DNA of 64,000 bases. Source: Cycloclasticus pugetii PS-1. GTDB taxonomy: Bacteria; Pseudomonadota; Gammaproteobacteria; Methylococcales; Cycloclasticaceae. The position numbers and the translations under genes are program-made. Shown one piece after another: positions 30,301 to 38,398 of this stretch (position 1 is its first letter; every line of letters begins with the position of its first letter). The stretch spans positions 2,108,001 through 2,172,000 of the forward strand of contig NZ_ARVU01000001.1 in the NCBI RefSeq assembly GCF_000384415.1, written 5' to 3'. The notes beneath the pieces are model-generated. The model was given only the letters and a program-made list of their open reading frames with translations. It made no database searches and had not been told where the DNA came from.

Positions 30301-31432
30301 CTGTTGTTGAACCAAAAAGTGGCATCTCTTGATCTAAGAGCTGAGATTCTTTAACGTAGTAATCTTCACCGCTATCTAAATCAATAAAATTAGTATCCGG
30401 GTTTGCCTCTGGCGTGGTGTCATCATCAAAGATTGTAATAAATGCAGTATCTGCAGCAGGGTTGATGGTTACGATACCACCTTCTGATTCAGCCGCTAGC
30501 AACACAATATTAAAATTACCATTTCCTTCGTCTAAATGATCTTGCCTAATTAATACACTAACAGGTATTTCAGTGGTTCCTGCTGGAATGAGTATTTGTT
30601 GAGGATCAAGCGTGCCATCTACCCAATCTTCTGGGTAATCAGAACCATCGCCGTTTACCACTGGTTGCAACTGATAAGTAACCAGAACATCAGACTCAAA
30701 CAATTTATCTAGGCTCAAGATGAAAGTGACCTCTCTAAATTCATCACCTGTTTCTTCATCACCATCGTCCGTGCCTTCCAGAACGACGGCCCCATGGCTA
30801 TTAACAAACACAGACTCGCCATCTTCACCTGGAAAATCATCAGGTATGTATGGTGGCTTTTCATCCGGGTTTGGTTCTTCATCGATATCAACGCCAACCT
30901 CCACTTGCACACTGACGGATACAGAAACCGTAACAACTTCTTCAAGTTCAACCGGTGGTAATTCTTCATCTGGCTGTAAGAACGCTTGGCTAATACCAAT
31001 GGTATCGAAGCCCGCTTCTACTGGTGCTGTTGGATTTAAGTAATCCACACTAACAACCGTATGGCCATTATTACCATCTGTTCCGCCTGCTGCCGGACCG
31101 GCTGCTGTGGCCGGTAATGTGGATGGGTCAAAATTTGGGTCATTGGCTAATGCTTCTTGCAGCGCGGCTACTTCGCTTTCAGCCTCTGATCGGCTTTGCG
31201 CGGTTTGCTCGCTTTCTTGATTTAGCACATCATCATTTAGCACGATATTTGAGTTGCTGCCCAAGTCTAAGATGGTGCCATCGGTAAAGGCGATAACGAT
31301 AACGCCATCACCTGTGATAATTTTCTCATTTTCAGCCACTGTATCGCCGACGCTTAATATGCGTTCCGTTCCATCTTCTGCGATTGCTCTTACAAGCCCT
31401 GTTACTGATTGTACTGTGCCTACATTAGCCAT
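27395..31432 (-). CDS. LapA-type RTX surface adhesin with retention module
   Basis: A 1345-residue biofilm adhesin. Residues 1-~108 form a retention module (VGTVQSVTGLVRAIAEDGTE), which lodges in the outer-membrane pore. The LapG-type dialanine cleavage motif TAAG is at residues 109-112. The middle contains Calx-beta-like and VCBS/cadherin-like acidic repeats and a run of seven Asp near residue 1060. RTX glycine-rich calcium motifs (LIGYAGNDSLNG, GLGSDTMSGG) and a type I secretion C-terminal region with LDLSDLL close it; the last residues are HINIDS. It is short for LapA proteins, which often exceed several thousand residues. GGAG precedes the ATG by 7 bases. It should be held on the surface when c-di-GMP is high and cut off by LapG when it is low. 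Confidence 0.92.
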   Translation of the reverse strand: MANVGTVQSVTGLVRAIAEDGTERILSVGDTVAENEKIITGDGVIVIAFTDGTILDLGSNSNIVLNDDVLNQESEQTAQSRSEAESEVAALQEALANDPNFDPSTLPATAAGPAAGGTDGNNGHTVVSVDYLNPTAPVEAGFDTIGISQAFLQPDEELPPVELEEVVTVSVSVSVQVEVGVDIDEEPNPDEKPPYIPDDFPGEDGESVFVNSHGAVVLEGTDDGDEETGDEFREVTFILSLDKLFESDVLVTYQLQPVVNGDGSDYPEDWVDGTLDPQQILIPAGTTEIPVSVLIRQDHLDEGNGNFNIVLLAAESEGGIVTINPAADTAFITIFDDDTTPEANPDTNFIDLDSGEDYYVKESQLLDQEMPLFGSTTGNVLNNIDHTFDPTPGDDGDEVFFEDMADTDEDGDALVVTGVIAHGEDGALSGGDDTVGSIGDPLAGKWGTLTLQSDGSYEYVAGPATSELTFGQEETDQFTYTVTDTYNQPQTTTLTITIFGGDSGVEIRGVDNLVVDEDGLKGAVVDASRPGETDSTESATATGNFIIDAPDGVGSVTIDGHLIISGGVLVASPSFITGLGNTFTVTGYNAITGEVTYQYTLESNEDHPTANQEDSVFETFPVVLTDTDGDSANSSISVEIVDDIPVVDIEVSSEGAVVTDETSQLSVAVTGSTSVFSYVVAAAAGADGGTTVVTLSITSAATGLKVTDGGYPITLVEGSSDSEVIGQYTDGDDVLQTAFTVSIDSDGVLTVTQNVAMVHPESPNEYDEAVDLAGELSAVVTVTDGDLDVATDSVAIGDQITFEDDGPTVIAPEVAYVTNSGSASALLIPLDFDNNVDDNYGADQPGTVTFANIAVSGTDSGQTAGGSIIYLYTNGTIVIGSTLVAGTYADAIHPDNVGNKVFTVDLNLDSDLATMTDSYSVTMFQQIDGATATFDTSDSIFDITGGNTNYTFYTDTTGVNPTALVTPSGDGTSINTSDNGIGIKGGGNGLSIGTNETIRVSYVDTVSGVPLSNLAYVEPADHTLGDNVTVNGATAGFLLNNGTTDVAIRAYDDDDDDDMVSDGTLDVITTVVVGGVNFIIADGNDTKSGYSVTWNVDGSVLVEGIGDGDQVQVFTEDGLTTVEYQYVAGTPFLLSGFGAAIPVPGELLRIDLDLEVEDGDGDTVIVEDAIVLSISPDDHVIIEGTPGNDDGVDSLDATPGQAATLIGYAGNDSLNGADLNDILVGGLGSDTMSGGTESDTFVWNAGDAAGSPADIITDFNDAGETDVLDLSDLLIGEESGTLTDYLSVNESGGAVVINVSTEGGAGDSQVITLENTTFVDLGITGATQADIVDQMISLGHINIDS

Positions 31433-31502
31433 GATATTTCTCCGATCCGTTGGTTTCTATATTGTTTATGATTCTAAGTATTGCTTACGTTTACTGATTT
31501 TT

Positions 31503-31526
31503 CTATTGTACTAAGGTACTAATTTT
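31503..31526 (-). repeat. 24-bp repeated element upstream of the adhesin gene
   Basis: Identical over 24 bp to 32245-32268. Read on the minus strand it holds two TTAGTAC heptamers 8 bp apart, then AATAG, with TACAAT as a -10-like box. The box is 73 bp before the adhesin ATG, and the repeat touches the stop codon of the small tail-like gene. Likely a regulator site over a weak promoter. Confidence 0.7.
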
Positions 31527-31762
31527 TACGATTCTGTCGGCACATCTACCAAACAATGCAAGTCTGTTAATGTCACGCCTGTTAACGTTGATGAATACGT
31601 TGCCGGCTGATCTTCCACCGTGGTGACACTAATTTTTGTGCCTTCACTCAATGTTTCTAATGAAATAGACACATAATCACTCAGAATATCATTGCTTTCG
31701 TCAACCAACAGATCCAGCAGGTCTAATGCCTCTGGTTCGTTACTAGTTACATCATTTGCCAT
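31526..31762 (-). CDS. Small protein resembling the adhesin's C-terminal secretion region
   Basis: A 78-residue acidic protein with no signal peptide and no RTX repeats. Its residues ~12-70 align with the adhesin's last ~75 residues: ALDLLDLLVDES against VLDLSDLLIGEE, then ILSDYVSI against TLTDYLSV, a beta-rich stretch of ISVTT against INVST, and LTGVTLTDL against LENTTFVDL. It lacks the adhesin's terminal helix (ADIVDQMISLGHINI). It sits directly upstream of the adhesin and 9 bp after the receiver-like gene. It might be a small type I secretion substrate, a competitor or chaperone of the secretion signal, or a relic of a duplication. I do not recognise a named family. Confidence 0.7.
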   Translation of the reverse strand: MANDVTSNEPEALDLLDLLVDESNDILSDYVSISLETLSEGTKISVTTVEDQPATYSSTLTGVTLTDLHCLVDVPTES

Positions 31763-31771
31763 AATCTTGTC

Positions 31772-32179
31772 CTATTTATGCGCCCGCAATGTCTCAAGCA
31801 ATGTGGCGGTCATTCGACGCGTTATCCATGCCTCACCAGCATTCATGGCCGCCAATAATTTATTACTATATTGCTTTAATTCACTTAATGATTGATAGCC
31901 TTGCGCACCAGCCAGTAAGCATGCTAATACCGTCTCTTCATCAAGCTTGTCAGCGATAACAACAACCTTGCTTTTTGCGTTAGTGTTAACGATTAACTTT
32001 ATATATTCTTCAGTTTGCTCTTTTCGTACATTGTAATGCAGCAATACAACGACTGATGCCGCGTTATCAATGACATTCAATGCCTTAACCTCATCATCAA
32101 TCGTTTGAATGCAAGCATTATCACCTAACAACAATGAGGTGATTTGATCTGTTGTGTCGATTACCAGTGCATCTATCAT
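31772..32179 (-). CDS. Receiver-like protein without an output domain
   Basis: A 135-residue soluble protein. Its C-terminal half (AGAQGYQSLSELKQYSNKLLAAMNAGEAWITR) matches the end of NarL/FixJ receivers and aligns with the LuxR-type regulator at 36275 (HGAAGYCGESEPAKLL, IKGDIWIQR), but it stops before any HTH. The beta-3 position that should carry the phosphorylated Asp reads VVVLLHYN, so it is probably not phosphorylated. I start it at the ATG at 32179; the in-frame TTG upstream adds only 4 residues. It could act as a decoy or partner of the LuxR-type protein. A copy of the 24-bp element lies upstream. Confidence 0.65.
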   Translation of the reverse strand: MIDALVIDTTDQITSLLLGDNACIQTIDDEVKALNVIDNAASVVVLLHYNVRKEQTEEYIKLIVNTNAKSKVVVIADKLDEETVLACLLAGAQGYQSLSELKQYSNKLLAAMNAGEAWITRRMTATLLETLRAHK

Positions 32180-32244
32180 TGTTGAGGCCAAACGTTTATT
32201 GCTGCTAAGTTAACCGGAATTTTAGGTCAGCCGCTTGAGACTGG

Positions 32245-32268
32245 CTATTGTACTAAGGTACTAATTTT
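32245..32268 (-). repeat. 24-bp repeated element upstream of the receiver-like gene
   Basis: Perfect copy of 31503-31526, in the same orientation relative to the gene it precedes. The TACAAT box is 68 bp before the ATG at 32179, nearly the same distance as the other copy (73 bp). Confidence 0.7.
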
Positions 32269-32300
32269 GAGTTTTTATACCTTAAGACCACAAGAAGTGA

Positions 32301-32639
32301 TTACAAGATATTATCGTCATCCCCAATGAGATTACTTAAGGCGTTAACATCATGGCGTAATTTTTTACGTTTATTAAGCTTATCTTGCACCGCCTCTGGC
32401 AATTCAGTAAAAACGAATACCTGCTTTTCCATTAACATATCTACCAAATCCTCAACCACACGTACCATTTCACTATCAGAGCGGCTCAAAGATTCCTTAA
32501 GCTTATTGGCTTGAGATGGTTTTCTTAGAAACTCAATAACATCCGCATGGCCGACATCAAGCCACTCTCCATTAGCCTTATCGCAGACATCTAATAATTC
32601 CGTCACTTCGCCGTGCTCGTTGCGATTAACATAAGGCAT
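32301..32639 (-). CDS. Conserved small protein linked to Lap-type loci
   Basis: A 112-residue soluble protein, from the ATG at 32639 with GGAG 9 bases upstream; a longer frame upstream would overlap the divergent lapB. It begins MPYVNRNEHGEVTELLD, contains MVRVVEDLVDMLMEKQVFVFTELP and ends with an acidic GDDDNIL. I recognise this as the small family often labelled 'tryptophan synthase subunit beta-like' in databases. It has no PLP fold or lysine and no link to TrpB. Function unknown. It is divergent from the T1SS operon, sharing its 122-bp promoter region. Confidence 0.6.
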   Translation of the reverse strand: MPYVNRNEHGEVTELLDVCDKANGEWLDVGHADVIEFLRKPSQANKLKESLSRSDSEMVRVVEDLVDMLMEKQVFVFTELPEAVQDKLNKRKKLRHDVNALSNLIGDDDNIL

Positions 32640-32761
32640 ATTGGTAGCTCCGATTGCATTTTCTGAAATTTGTTCTAGTATCACTAAATCAAAAACATTA
32701 ATCAAACTTAGTGCACAAAATACGGATTTTTGTGCCTTATTTCGTATCAAGTGGATAAAAG

Positions 32762-34924
32762 ATGACCGAAGCAACTTTAAAAAAACCGTTGGATAATATG
32801 GCAGGCATAACAAACCAGGATGACCCGCTGCTGTTAGCTTTATTGTCAGTCTGCAAACTACTCAACACGCCTCATTCTGCTGACTCGCTAACCGCCGGTT
32901 TACCGTTAGTAGACAATAAACTTAATGCGTCACTTTTCATACGAGCTGCTCAACGAGCTGGATTATCAACAGGGCTTATCCGCCGCCCACTGGCTGAAAT
33001 ATCCAATTTAGTTTTACCTGCTATCTTGCTACTAGATGACGATAAAACCTGCGTTTTAATTTCCAAAAATGATGATAACTGCACCATTATTTTACCGGAA
33101 ACAGACAGCGGTGAAAAAACAGTCCGTCTTAGCGTATTAGACGAAATTTACACTGGTTCTGCTTTTTTTATTCAAGCAGAGCACACCTTTGATAGCAGAA
33201 CAGCCAACTCTGTTATCCCTAAAGCAAAGCATTGGTTTTGGGATGTTATTTTTAAATCTTGGCCAATATATAGCGAGGCGCTAGCCGCTTCGTTACTCAT
33301 TAACTTATTCGCTCTGGCGTCTCCACTGTTCATTATGAACGTATACGACCGTGTCGTACCCAATCATGCACTTGAAACACTATGGGTACTGGCGATAGGC
33401 GTCGCTATTGTATTTATTTTCGACTTTATTATGAAAGCACTTCGAGGCTATTTCATTGACGTTGCAGGCAAACGATCAGACATTATTCTTTCAGCGACCA
33501 TCTTCGAAAAAGTTATGGGCATTAAAATGGAAAACCGCCCTAAATCGGTCGGTGCTTTTGCCAACAATCTTAGCGAATTTGAGTCATTCAGAGACTTTCT
33601 AACCTCTGCCACACTAACCACTTTAATTGACCTCCCTTTCTTATTTATTTTTATTGCGGTTATTTATATGATCGGTGGTAACTTAGCGTTTGTGCCACTA
33701 ACTATTTTGCCCTTGGCTATTTTGGGTGGCATAGCTGTGCAAAAACCTCTTAAGAACACTATTAACGAGCTGTTTAAACACTCTGCTCAAAAAGGCGCCA
33801 CCTTGATTGAGTCGCTTAACAATCTAGACTCGATCAAAAGCGCTGGTGCTGAAGGGCAAATGCAAAGCAAATGGGAACAAAATATTGGGCAGATTTCTCG
33901 TCTAGGCCTTAAGTCACGCTTTTACTCATCTATTGCTGTCAATTTAACCACCTTCTTAACTCAGATGGCTTCTGTATCGGTAGTGATTTTTGGTGTATAC
34001 AAAATATCTGAAGGTGAACTTACAACCGGTGGATTAATTGCTTGCACCATTTTAACAGGTCGTGCATTAGCACCTATAGGACAGGTCGCCTCATTGCTAA
34101 CCCGTTACCACCAAGCTCGTACATCACTGGATACACTGACTAATATGATGTCGTTACCGGTTGAACGCGAACCGGGTAAAAAATATTTACACCGCCCAAC
34201 GTTTAAGGGTGATATTGAGTTTAAAAACATCTCATTTAGCTACCCCGAACAACCGGTTAAAGCACTGGATAATATTTCATTCAAAATTAAAGCCGGTGAA
34301 CGAATCGCCTTTATCGGTCGTATTGGTTCTGGCAAAAGCACTATTGAAAAACTAATGCTCAGCATGTACGAACCTCAAGAAGGGTCCATTTTGATAGACG
34401 GAACAGATATTCGGCAAATTGACCCGTCTGACCTTCGTCGCCAAATTGGTTACGTGCCGCAAGACATCTCGCTGATGTTTGGTAGCGTTAAAGACAATAT
34501 TACAATGGGTTCACGCTACGCTGACGACGCTTCTATTTTACACGCTGCTGAAATCGCCGGTGTTACCCAATTTGTCAATCGTCACCCCGAGGGATTTGAT
34601 ATGCCCGTTGGTGAACGAGGCGCGTCTTTATCTGGCGGACAACGTCAAAGTGTAGCCGTGGCTCGGTCTTTGTTACTATCGCCACCTATTTTCATTATGG
34701 ATGAACCCAGCAACTCTATGGATAATAGCACCGAGGCGCGCTTCAAAGAGAAACTATCGGAGCAGTTAAACAACCAAACCCTTATTTTAGTAACTCACCG
34801 AGCTTCCTTACTATCACTTGTAGATCGCCTTATCGTACTCGATGGCGCTAAAATCATGGCCGACGGCCCGAAAGATAAAGTCCTAGAAGCATTGAAAAAA
34901 GGACAAATCAAGGTTTCAAACTAA
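32762..34924 (+). CDS. lapB: Type I secretion ABC permease/ATPase, LapB-type
   Basis: Inner-membrane exporter of the adhesin, 720 residues. An N-terminal C39-like domain (residues ~20-150) lacks the catalytic Cys, as in the LssB/LapB class. Six helices follow (~160-450). The ATPase domain has Walker A IGRIGSGKST near residue 520, the signature LSGGQRQSVAVARS, Walker B FIMDEPSNSMD and the switch His in LVTHRAS. lapC begins 2 bp after its stop. It sits opposite the small gene at 32301-32639, so the promoters are likely shared and could be co-regulated. Confidence 0.94.
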   Translation: MTEATLKKPLDNMAGITNQDDPLLLALLSVCKLLNTPHSADSLTAGLPLVDNKLNASLFIRAAQRAGLSTGLIRRPLAEISNLVLPAILLLDDDKTCVLISKNDDNCTIILPETDSGEKTVRLSVLDEIYTGSAFFIQAEHTFDSRTANSVIPKAKHWFWDVIFKSWPIYSEALAASLLINLFALASPLFIMNVYDRVVPNHALETLWVLAIGVAIVFIFDFIMKALRGYFIDVAGKRSDIILSATIFEKVMGIKMENRPKSVGAFANNLSEFESFRDFLTSATLTTLIDLPFLFIFIAVIYMIGGNLAFVPLTILPLAILGGIAVQKPLKNTINELFKHSAQKGATLIESLNNLDSIKSAGAEGQMQSKWEQNIGQISRLGLKSRFYSSIAVNLTTFLTQMASVSVVIFGVYKISEGELTTGGLIACTILTGRALAPIGQVASLLTRYHQARTSLDTLTNMMSLPVEREPGKKYLHRPTFKGDIEFKNISFSYPEQPVKALDNISFKIKAGERIAFIGRIGSGKSTIEKLMLSMYEPQEGSILIDGTDIRQIDPSDLRRQIGYVPQDISLMFGSVKDNITMGSRYADDASILHAAEIAGVTQFVNRHPEGFDMPVGERGASLSGGQRQSVAVARSLLLSPPIFIMDEPSNSMDNSTEARFKEKLSEQLNNQTLILVTHRASLLSLVDRLIVLDGAKIMADGPKDKVLEALKKGQIKVSN

Positions 34925-34926
34925 TA

Positions 34927-36198
34927 ATGTTAAATAAAATTTCAACCGTTAAAAAGAAATACAAGCAACACGCCGAAAATCAGACCTACGTAACTGATGT
35001 AAATGCAGCCAGCCTCTATGGCGCATCCATTCAAAGCCACTTGATTTTATGGATAAGTTTTATTTTTGTCATCATTGCCCTTATTTGGGCTAATTTTGCC
35101 GAACTAGATGAAGTGACTCGTGGCTCGGGCAAAACAACCCCCTCAAGCCATATTCAAGTTATTCAAAATTTAGAGGGAGGTATTCTGGCTGAAATTTTAG
35201 TTCGTGAGGGTGAAACCGTCGAAAAAGGCCAAGCCCTGTTACAACTTGATGCAGTTAGGTTTGCCTCCTCTTTAAATGAAACAAAACTCAAATATCACGA
35301 ATTACTAGCAGCAACAGCTCGGTTAACCGCTGAGGTCAACAATACAACCCTGGTTATTCCTGATGATGTATTAAAAAACGCCCCTGAGATTGCTAAAAAT
35401 GCAGTGCAACTCTTTAAGTCTCGACGCAAAGAATTAAATGCCGCCACCCAAACAATAAAAGAACAAATAAGCCAATATACACGTGGCTATGCGTTGTTAC
35501 AGGAAGAGCTGGAAATGTCTGCGCCTTTGGTAGATGAAGGCGCCATGTCTAAAGTAGAACTCCTTCGTATCAAACGAGAAGCGAACAGCCTAAAAGGCCA
35601 ATTAACAGAGGCCAGAAATAAACTCCATGAAACCAAGGTGCGCTTCCAAACAAAGGCTCTCGAAGAGCTAAACCAGACCAAAGCAGAGCTAGATAGAACC
35701 AGCGAATCGACATTTGCGCTAGAAGACCGAGTAACACGCACACGTGTACTTTCACCTGTGAAAGGTGTTATTAAACAACTAAAGGTCACCACTGTTGGTG
35801 GTGTCATCCAACCCGGTATGGATTTAGTTGAAATTGTCCCCATTGACGACCAATTGTTAATTGAAGCGCAAATTCGCCCCGCCGACATTGCTTTTCTTCA
35901 CCCAGGACAAAAAGCCATGGTGAAGCTAACAGCTTATGACTTTTCTATTTATGGTGGACTTGAAGCAGAGCTAGAGCATATTAGCGCCGACAGCATTACC
36001 AATGAAGAAGATGGTGAAAATTACTATATGATTCGATTGCGCACTAAAAAGAATTACCTTGAAAGAAATGGTGTAAAGCTAAGCATTATTGCTGGCATGA
36101 CAGCAGATGTCGATATTTTAACGGGCAAAAAAACTGTGTTAGATTACTTGCTTAAACCCATTTTAAAAGCGAAAGAACGCGCACTCAAGGAACGTTAA
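34927..36198 (+). CDS. lapC: HlyD-family type I secretion periplasmic adaptor, LapC-type
   Basis: Membrane-fusion protein that joins LapB to the outer-membrane channel, 423 residues. It has a short cytoplasmic N-terminus, one transmembrane helix (~38-56), a split lipoyl/barrel-sandwich domain (VIQNLEGGILAEILVREGETVEKGQ), a long alpha-hairpin coiled coil (~95-250) and a beta-barrel with MVKLTAYDFSIYGGLEAEL. The end is ILTGKKTVLDYLLKPI, the usual HlyD closing motif. Translation is probably coupled to lapB. Confidence 0.93.
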   Translation: MLNKISTVKKKYKQHAENQTYVTDVNAASLYGASIQSHLILWISFIFVIIALIWANFAELDEVTRGSGKTTPSSHIQVIQNLEGGILAEILVREGETVEKGQALLQLDAVRFASSLNETKLKYHELLAATARLTAEVNNTTLVIPDDVLKNAPEIAKNAVQLFKSRRKELNAATQTIKEQISQYTRGYALLQEELEMSAPLVDEGAMSKVELLRIKREANSLKGQLTEARNKLHETKVRFQTKALEELNQTKAELDRTSESTFALEDRVTRTRVLSPVKGVIKQLKVTTVGGVIQPGMDLVEIVPIDDQLLIEAQIRPADIAFLHPGQKAMVKLTAYDFSIYGGLEAELEHISADSITNEEDGENYYMIRLRTKKNYLERNGVKLSIIAGMTADVDILTGKKTVLDYLLKPILKAKERALKER

Positions 36199-36274
36199 CA
36201 TGTGGTTGCCAAGCAACAATCTTATTTATTCCAAGCGACTAGCACTGATCACCGACTCTAAAGAGGCGAGCTAA

Positions 36275-36904
36275 ATGCACCGCATCGCTATTTATTCAGA
36301 CAACCCTGATATTGTGAAACTCTGGTCTCACGCCTTAATCAGTCATTTTGACATTTTTACGGCCACCAGCAAAAAGGAATTAAGTAACGCTTCAGTTGTC
36401 GTCATTGACTCAAAAAAGGTCGACACTGACGCAGATTTAACCTCTACATTAACCTCAACTTCAGCACGCATTTTGGTGGTAGGGAAAAATTGGTCAGAAA
36501 ATAAGCAAATTAATGCCCTCGTCCATGGCGCTGCCGGGTATTGCGGTGAATCTGAACCCGCAAAGCTTCTAGTGCAGGCCGTCAACAGTATAATAAAGGG
36601 AGACATATGGATTCAGCGTCACCTTGTGCCGCGGGTGATAGGTACGTTGGTCAAAATGAAACCTCAGCCACTTGAAGCAGTTAATAACACCGAATCGATT
36701 GAATCTTCTGCTCTATTGGCAACATTGTCGTCACGAGAAAATGATGTTGCGAATATGATTCGAGATGGGGAAAGCAACAAGGCTATTGCAACAGCCCTAA
36801 ACATATCAGAACGTACCGTCAAAGCTCACCTAACATCTATTTTTAAAAAACTTGGTGTCTCTGACAGGTTACACCTCGCCCTATATATTAAAGAATATAG
36901 TTGA
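36275..36904 (+). CDS. LuxR/NarL-type response regulator in the Lap operon
   Basis: A 209-residue regulator. The N-terminal receiver-like domain (1-~125) keeps an Asp at the end of beta-3 (VVVIDSKK), though the acidic pocket is thin. The C-terminal HTH (~145-205) is a full LuxR domain: LSSRENDVANMIRDGESNKAIATALNISERTVKAHL in overall pattern, then KLGVSDRLHLALY. GAGG precedes the ATG. It lies between lapC and the TolC-like gene. The output-less protein at 31772-32179 is related to its receiver half. It is the best candidate for the protein that binds the 24-bp elements. Confidence 0.88.
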   Translation: MHRIAIYSDNPDIVKLWSHALISHFDIFTATSKKELSNASVVVIDSKKVDTDADLTSTLTSTSARILVVGKNWSENKQINALVHGAAGYCGESEPAKLLVQAVNSIIKGDIWIQRHLVPRVIGTLVKMKPQPLEAVNNTESIESSALLATLSSRENDVANMIRDGESNKAIATALNISERTVKAHLTSIFKKLGVSDRLHLALYIKEYS

Positions 36905-36935
36905 CCTAACTTGGTGCTTACGTTAAATTCAGCCG

Positions 36936-36955
36936 TATAATTTGGTATAGATACC
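36936..36955 (+). promoter_or_regulatory. Candidate promoter/operator of the TolC-like gene
   Basis: A TATAAT at 36936-36941 is followed at once by the palindrome GGTATAGATACC (36944-36955), 35 bp before the ATG. No good -35 at 16-18 bp, so an activator may be needed. Confidence 0.4.
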
Positions 36956-36990
36956 TATTTTTACACCACATATTAAAGCAAGAGGGAACT

Positions 36991-38376
36991 ATGAGTCTTA
37001 AACTAAAAATAGCTGTAAGTGGTCTGTTGGCACTCAGCTTAAGCACAGCAAGTGCTGAGACATTGCAAGATGCAATTCAACACACTATCAATGAAAACCC
37101 ACAAATTCAATCTGCCAAATCTGAACGTTTAGCCGTTGAGCAGGAAATCAGTCAGGCTAAAGCTGGCTACTTTCCAACTGTAGACATTGCTGTTGGTGCT
37201 GGTTGGGAGCGCTCTTTCAACTCTTCAACAAAGGCAGATGGTTCTGAGTCAAAATCTCTTGGTAGAGATGAAGCCTCTATCCAAGTCAGACAGATGATCT
37301 ACGACGGGTTTGCGACGGCCAGTGAGGTTAACCGCCAAACGGCTAGAACAAACTCTCGTGCTTATACAGTTTTTGGCCAAGCAGAAATTACTGCCCTCAA
37401 CGCGGTTGAAGCCTATATTAATGTTTTACGTCGCGAAGAACTATTGGCATTAGCTGAAGAAAACTTAGCGGTTCACCAAAGCACCAACGAACAAATTTCC
37501 TCACGGAGTAGTCGTGGTGTTGGGCGCAGGGCAGATGTCGAGCAATCAACAGGCCGTTTATCACTAGCGCAAAAAAATGTTTTATCAGAAGTGGGTAATT
37601 TAAAAGACGCTCAGACCGCTTATTTAAGAATAGTTGGCCGCTTACCTTCCGAGTTAGAACCCATCACTCCACCTGAAGACGCCTTACCAGCCACCTTCGA
37701 CCAAGCGGTTGATAGCGCCATTGCTAACCACCCCATTTTAAAGTCAGCAAATTCAGATATTAAATCCGCTATTGCACAGCACGCAACAGCAAAAACAGCC
37801 TTTTTACCACGTGTTGATCTTGAGCTCAGCGCTACGCACAACAAAGATATTGATGGTATTGAAGAGGTCAATGAAGATGCCTCTGCAATGCTTCGCTTGC
37901 GTTACAACTTATTCAACGGTGGTAAAGATGCTGCTCGTCGTAAAGAAACCGCTCAACTGGTCAATCAGGCAAAAAGTATAAGAGATAACACATACCGCCA
38001 AGCCGTAGAAAGTATGCGACTATCATGGATTGCTCATCAAACGGTGAAAAATCAAATGGCGTTTTTTGAAAGCCACCGTGATTCAAGCATTAAAAGTAAT
38101 GAAGCTTACCAAAAGCAATTTAATATTGGTCGTCGTTCACTATTAGATTTACTAGACTCTGCTAACGAAATGTTTGTTGCTAAAAGTGCTTATACTAATG
38201 CGAAATACGACGAGCTATTCTCACAATTCAGAATCCTTGCCAGCGCAGGCGCATTAAATAATTACCTCAACATTTCATTACCTGAAGAGACTGCCATCTT
38301 ACCCGAGGTTCAACCTTGGATTGGCGCTTCACAAAGAGGAAAAGTAACGCCTACTTATTCAGCAGCCCCTGAGTAG
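36991..38376 (+). CDS. lapE: TolC-family outer-membrane channel of the adhesin secretion system
   Basis: A 461-residue outer-membrane efflux protein with a signal peptide (residues 1-22, ending STASA). Two repeats of the TolC fold are visible: ETLQDAIQHTINENPQIQSAKSERLAVE near the start, and AVDSAIANHPILKSANSDIKSAIAQ mid-way, together with LRYNLFNGGKDAARR and GRRSLLDLLDSANEMF. This is the AggA/LapE type. It ends the T1SS gene run and is followed by a strong terminator. AGAGGG precedes the ATG. The N-terminal retention module of the adhesin should lodge in this pore. Confidence 0.9.
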   Translation: MSLKLKIAVSGLLALSLSTASAETLQDAIQHTINENPQIQSAKSERLAVEQEISQAKAGYFPTVDIAVGAGWERSFNSSTKADGSESKSLGRDEASIQVRQMIYDGFATASEVNRQTARTNSRAYTVFGQAEITALNAVEAYINVLRREELLALAEENLAVHQSTNEQISSRSSRGVGRRADVEQSTGRLSLAQKNVLSEVGNLKDAQTAYLRIVGRLPSELEPITPPEDALPATFDQAVDSAIANHPILKSANSDIKSAIAQHATAKTAFLPRVDLELSATHNKDIDGIEEVNEDASAMLRLRYNLFNGGKDAARRKETAQLVNQAKSIRDNTYRQAVESMRLSWIAHQTVKNQMAFFESHRDSSIKSNEAYQKQFNIGRRSLLDLLDSANEMFVAKSAYTNAKYDELFSQFRILASAGALNNYLNISLPEETAILPEVQPWIGASQRGKVTPTYSAAPE

Positions 38377-38398
38377 TTACTAACGTAAACAAACTAAA

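Noticed and set aside
30720-31043. Long Ser/Thr-rich frames opposite the adhesin gene
   Set aside because: Acidic, Asp/Gly-rich coding DNA gives Ser/Thr-rich antisense frames; the adhesin on the minus strand explains them fully.
32301-32639. Tryptophan synthase beta annotation
   Set aside because: The protein is 112 residues and lacks the PLP lysine and barrel features of TrpB; the trp operon at 3.4-7.4 kb does not include it.
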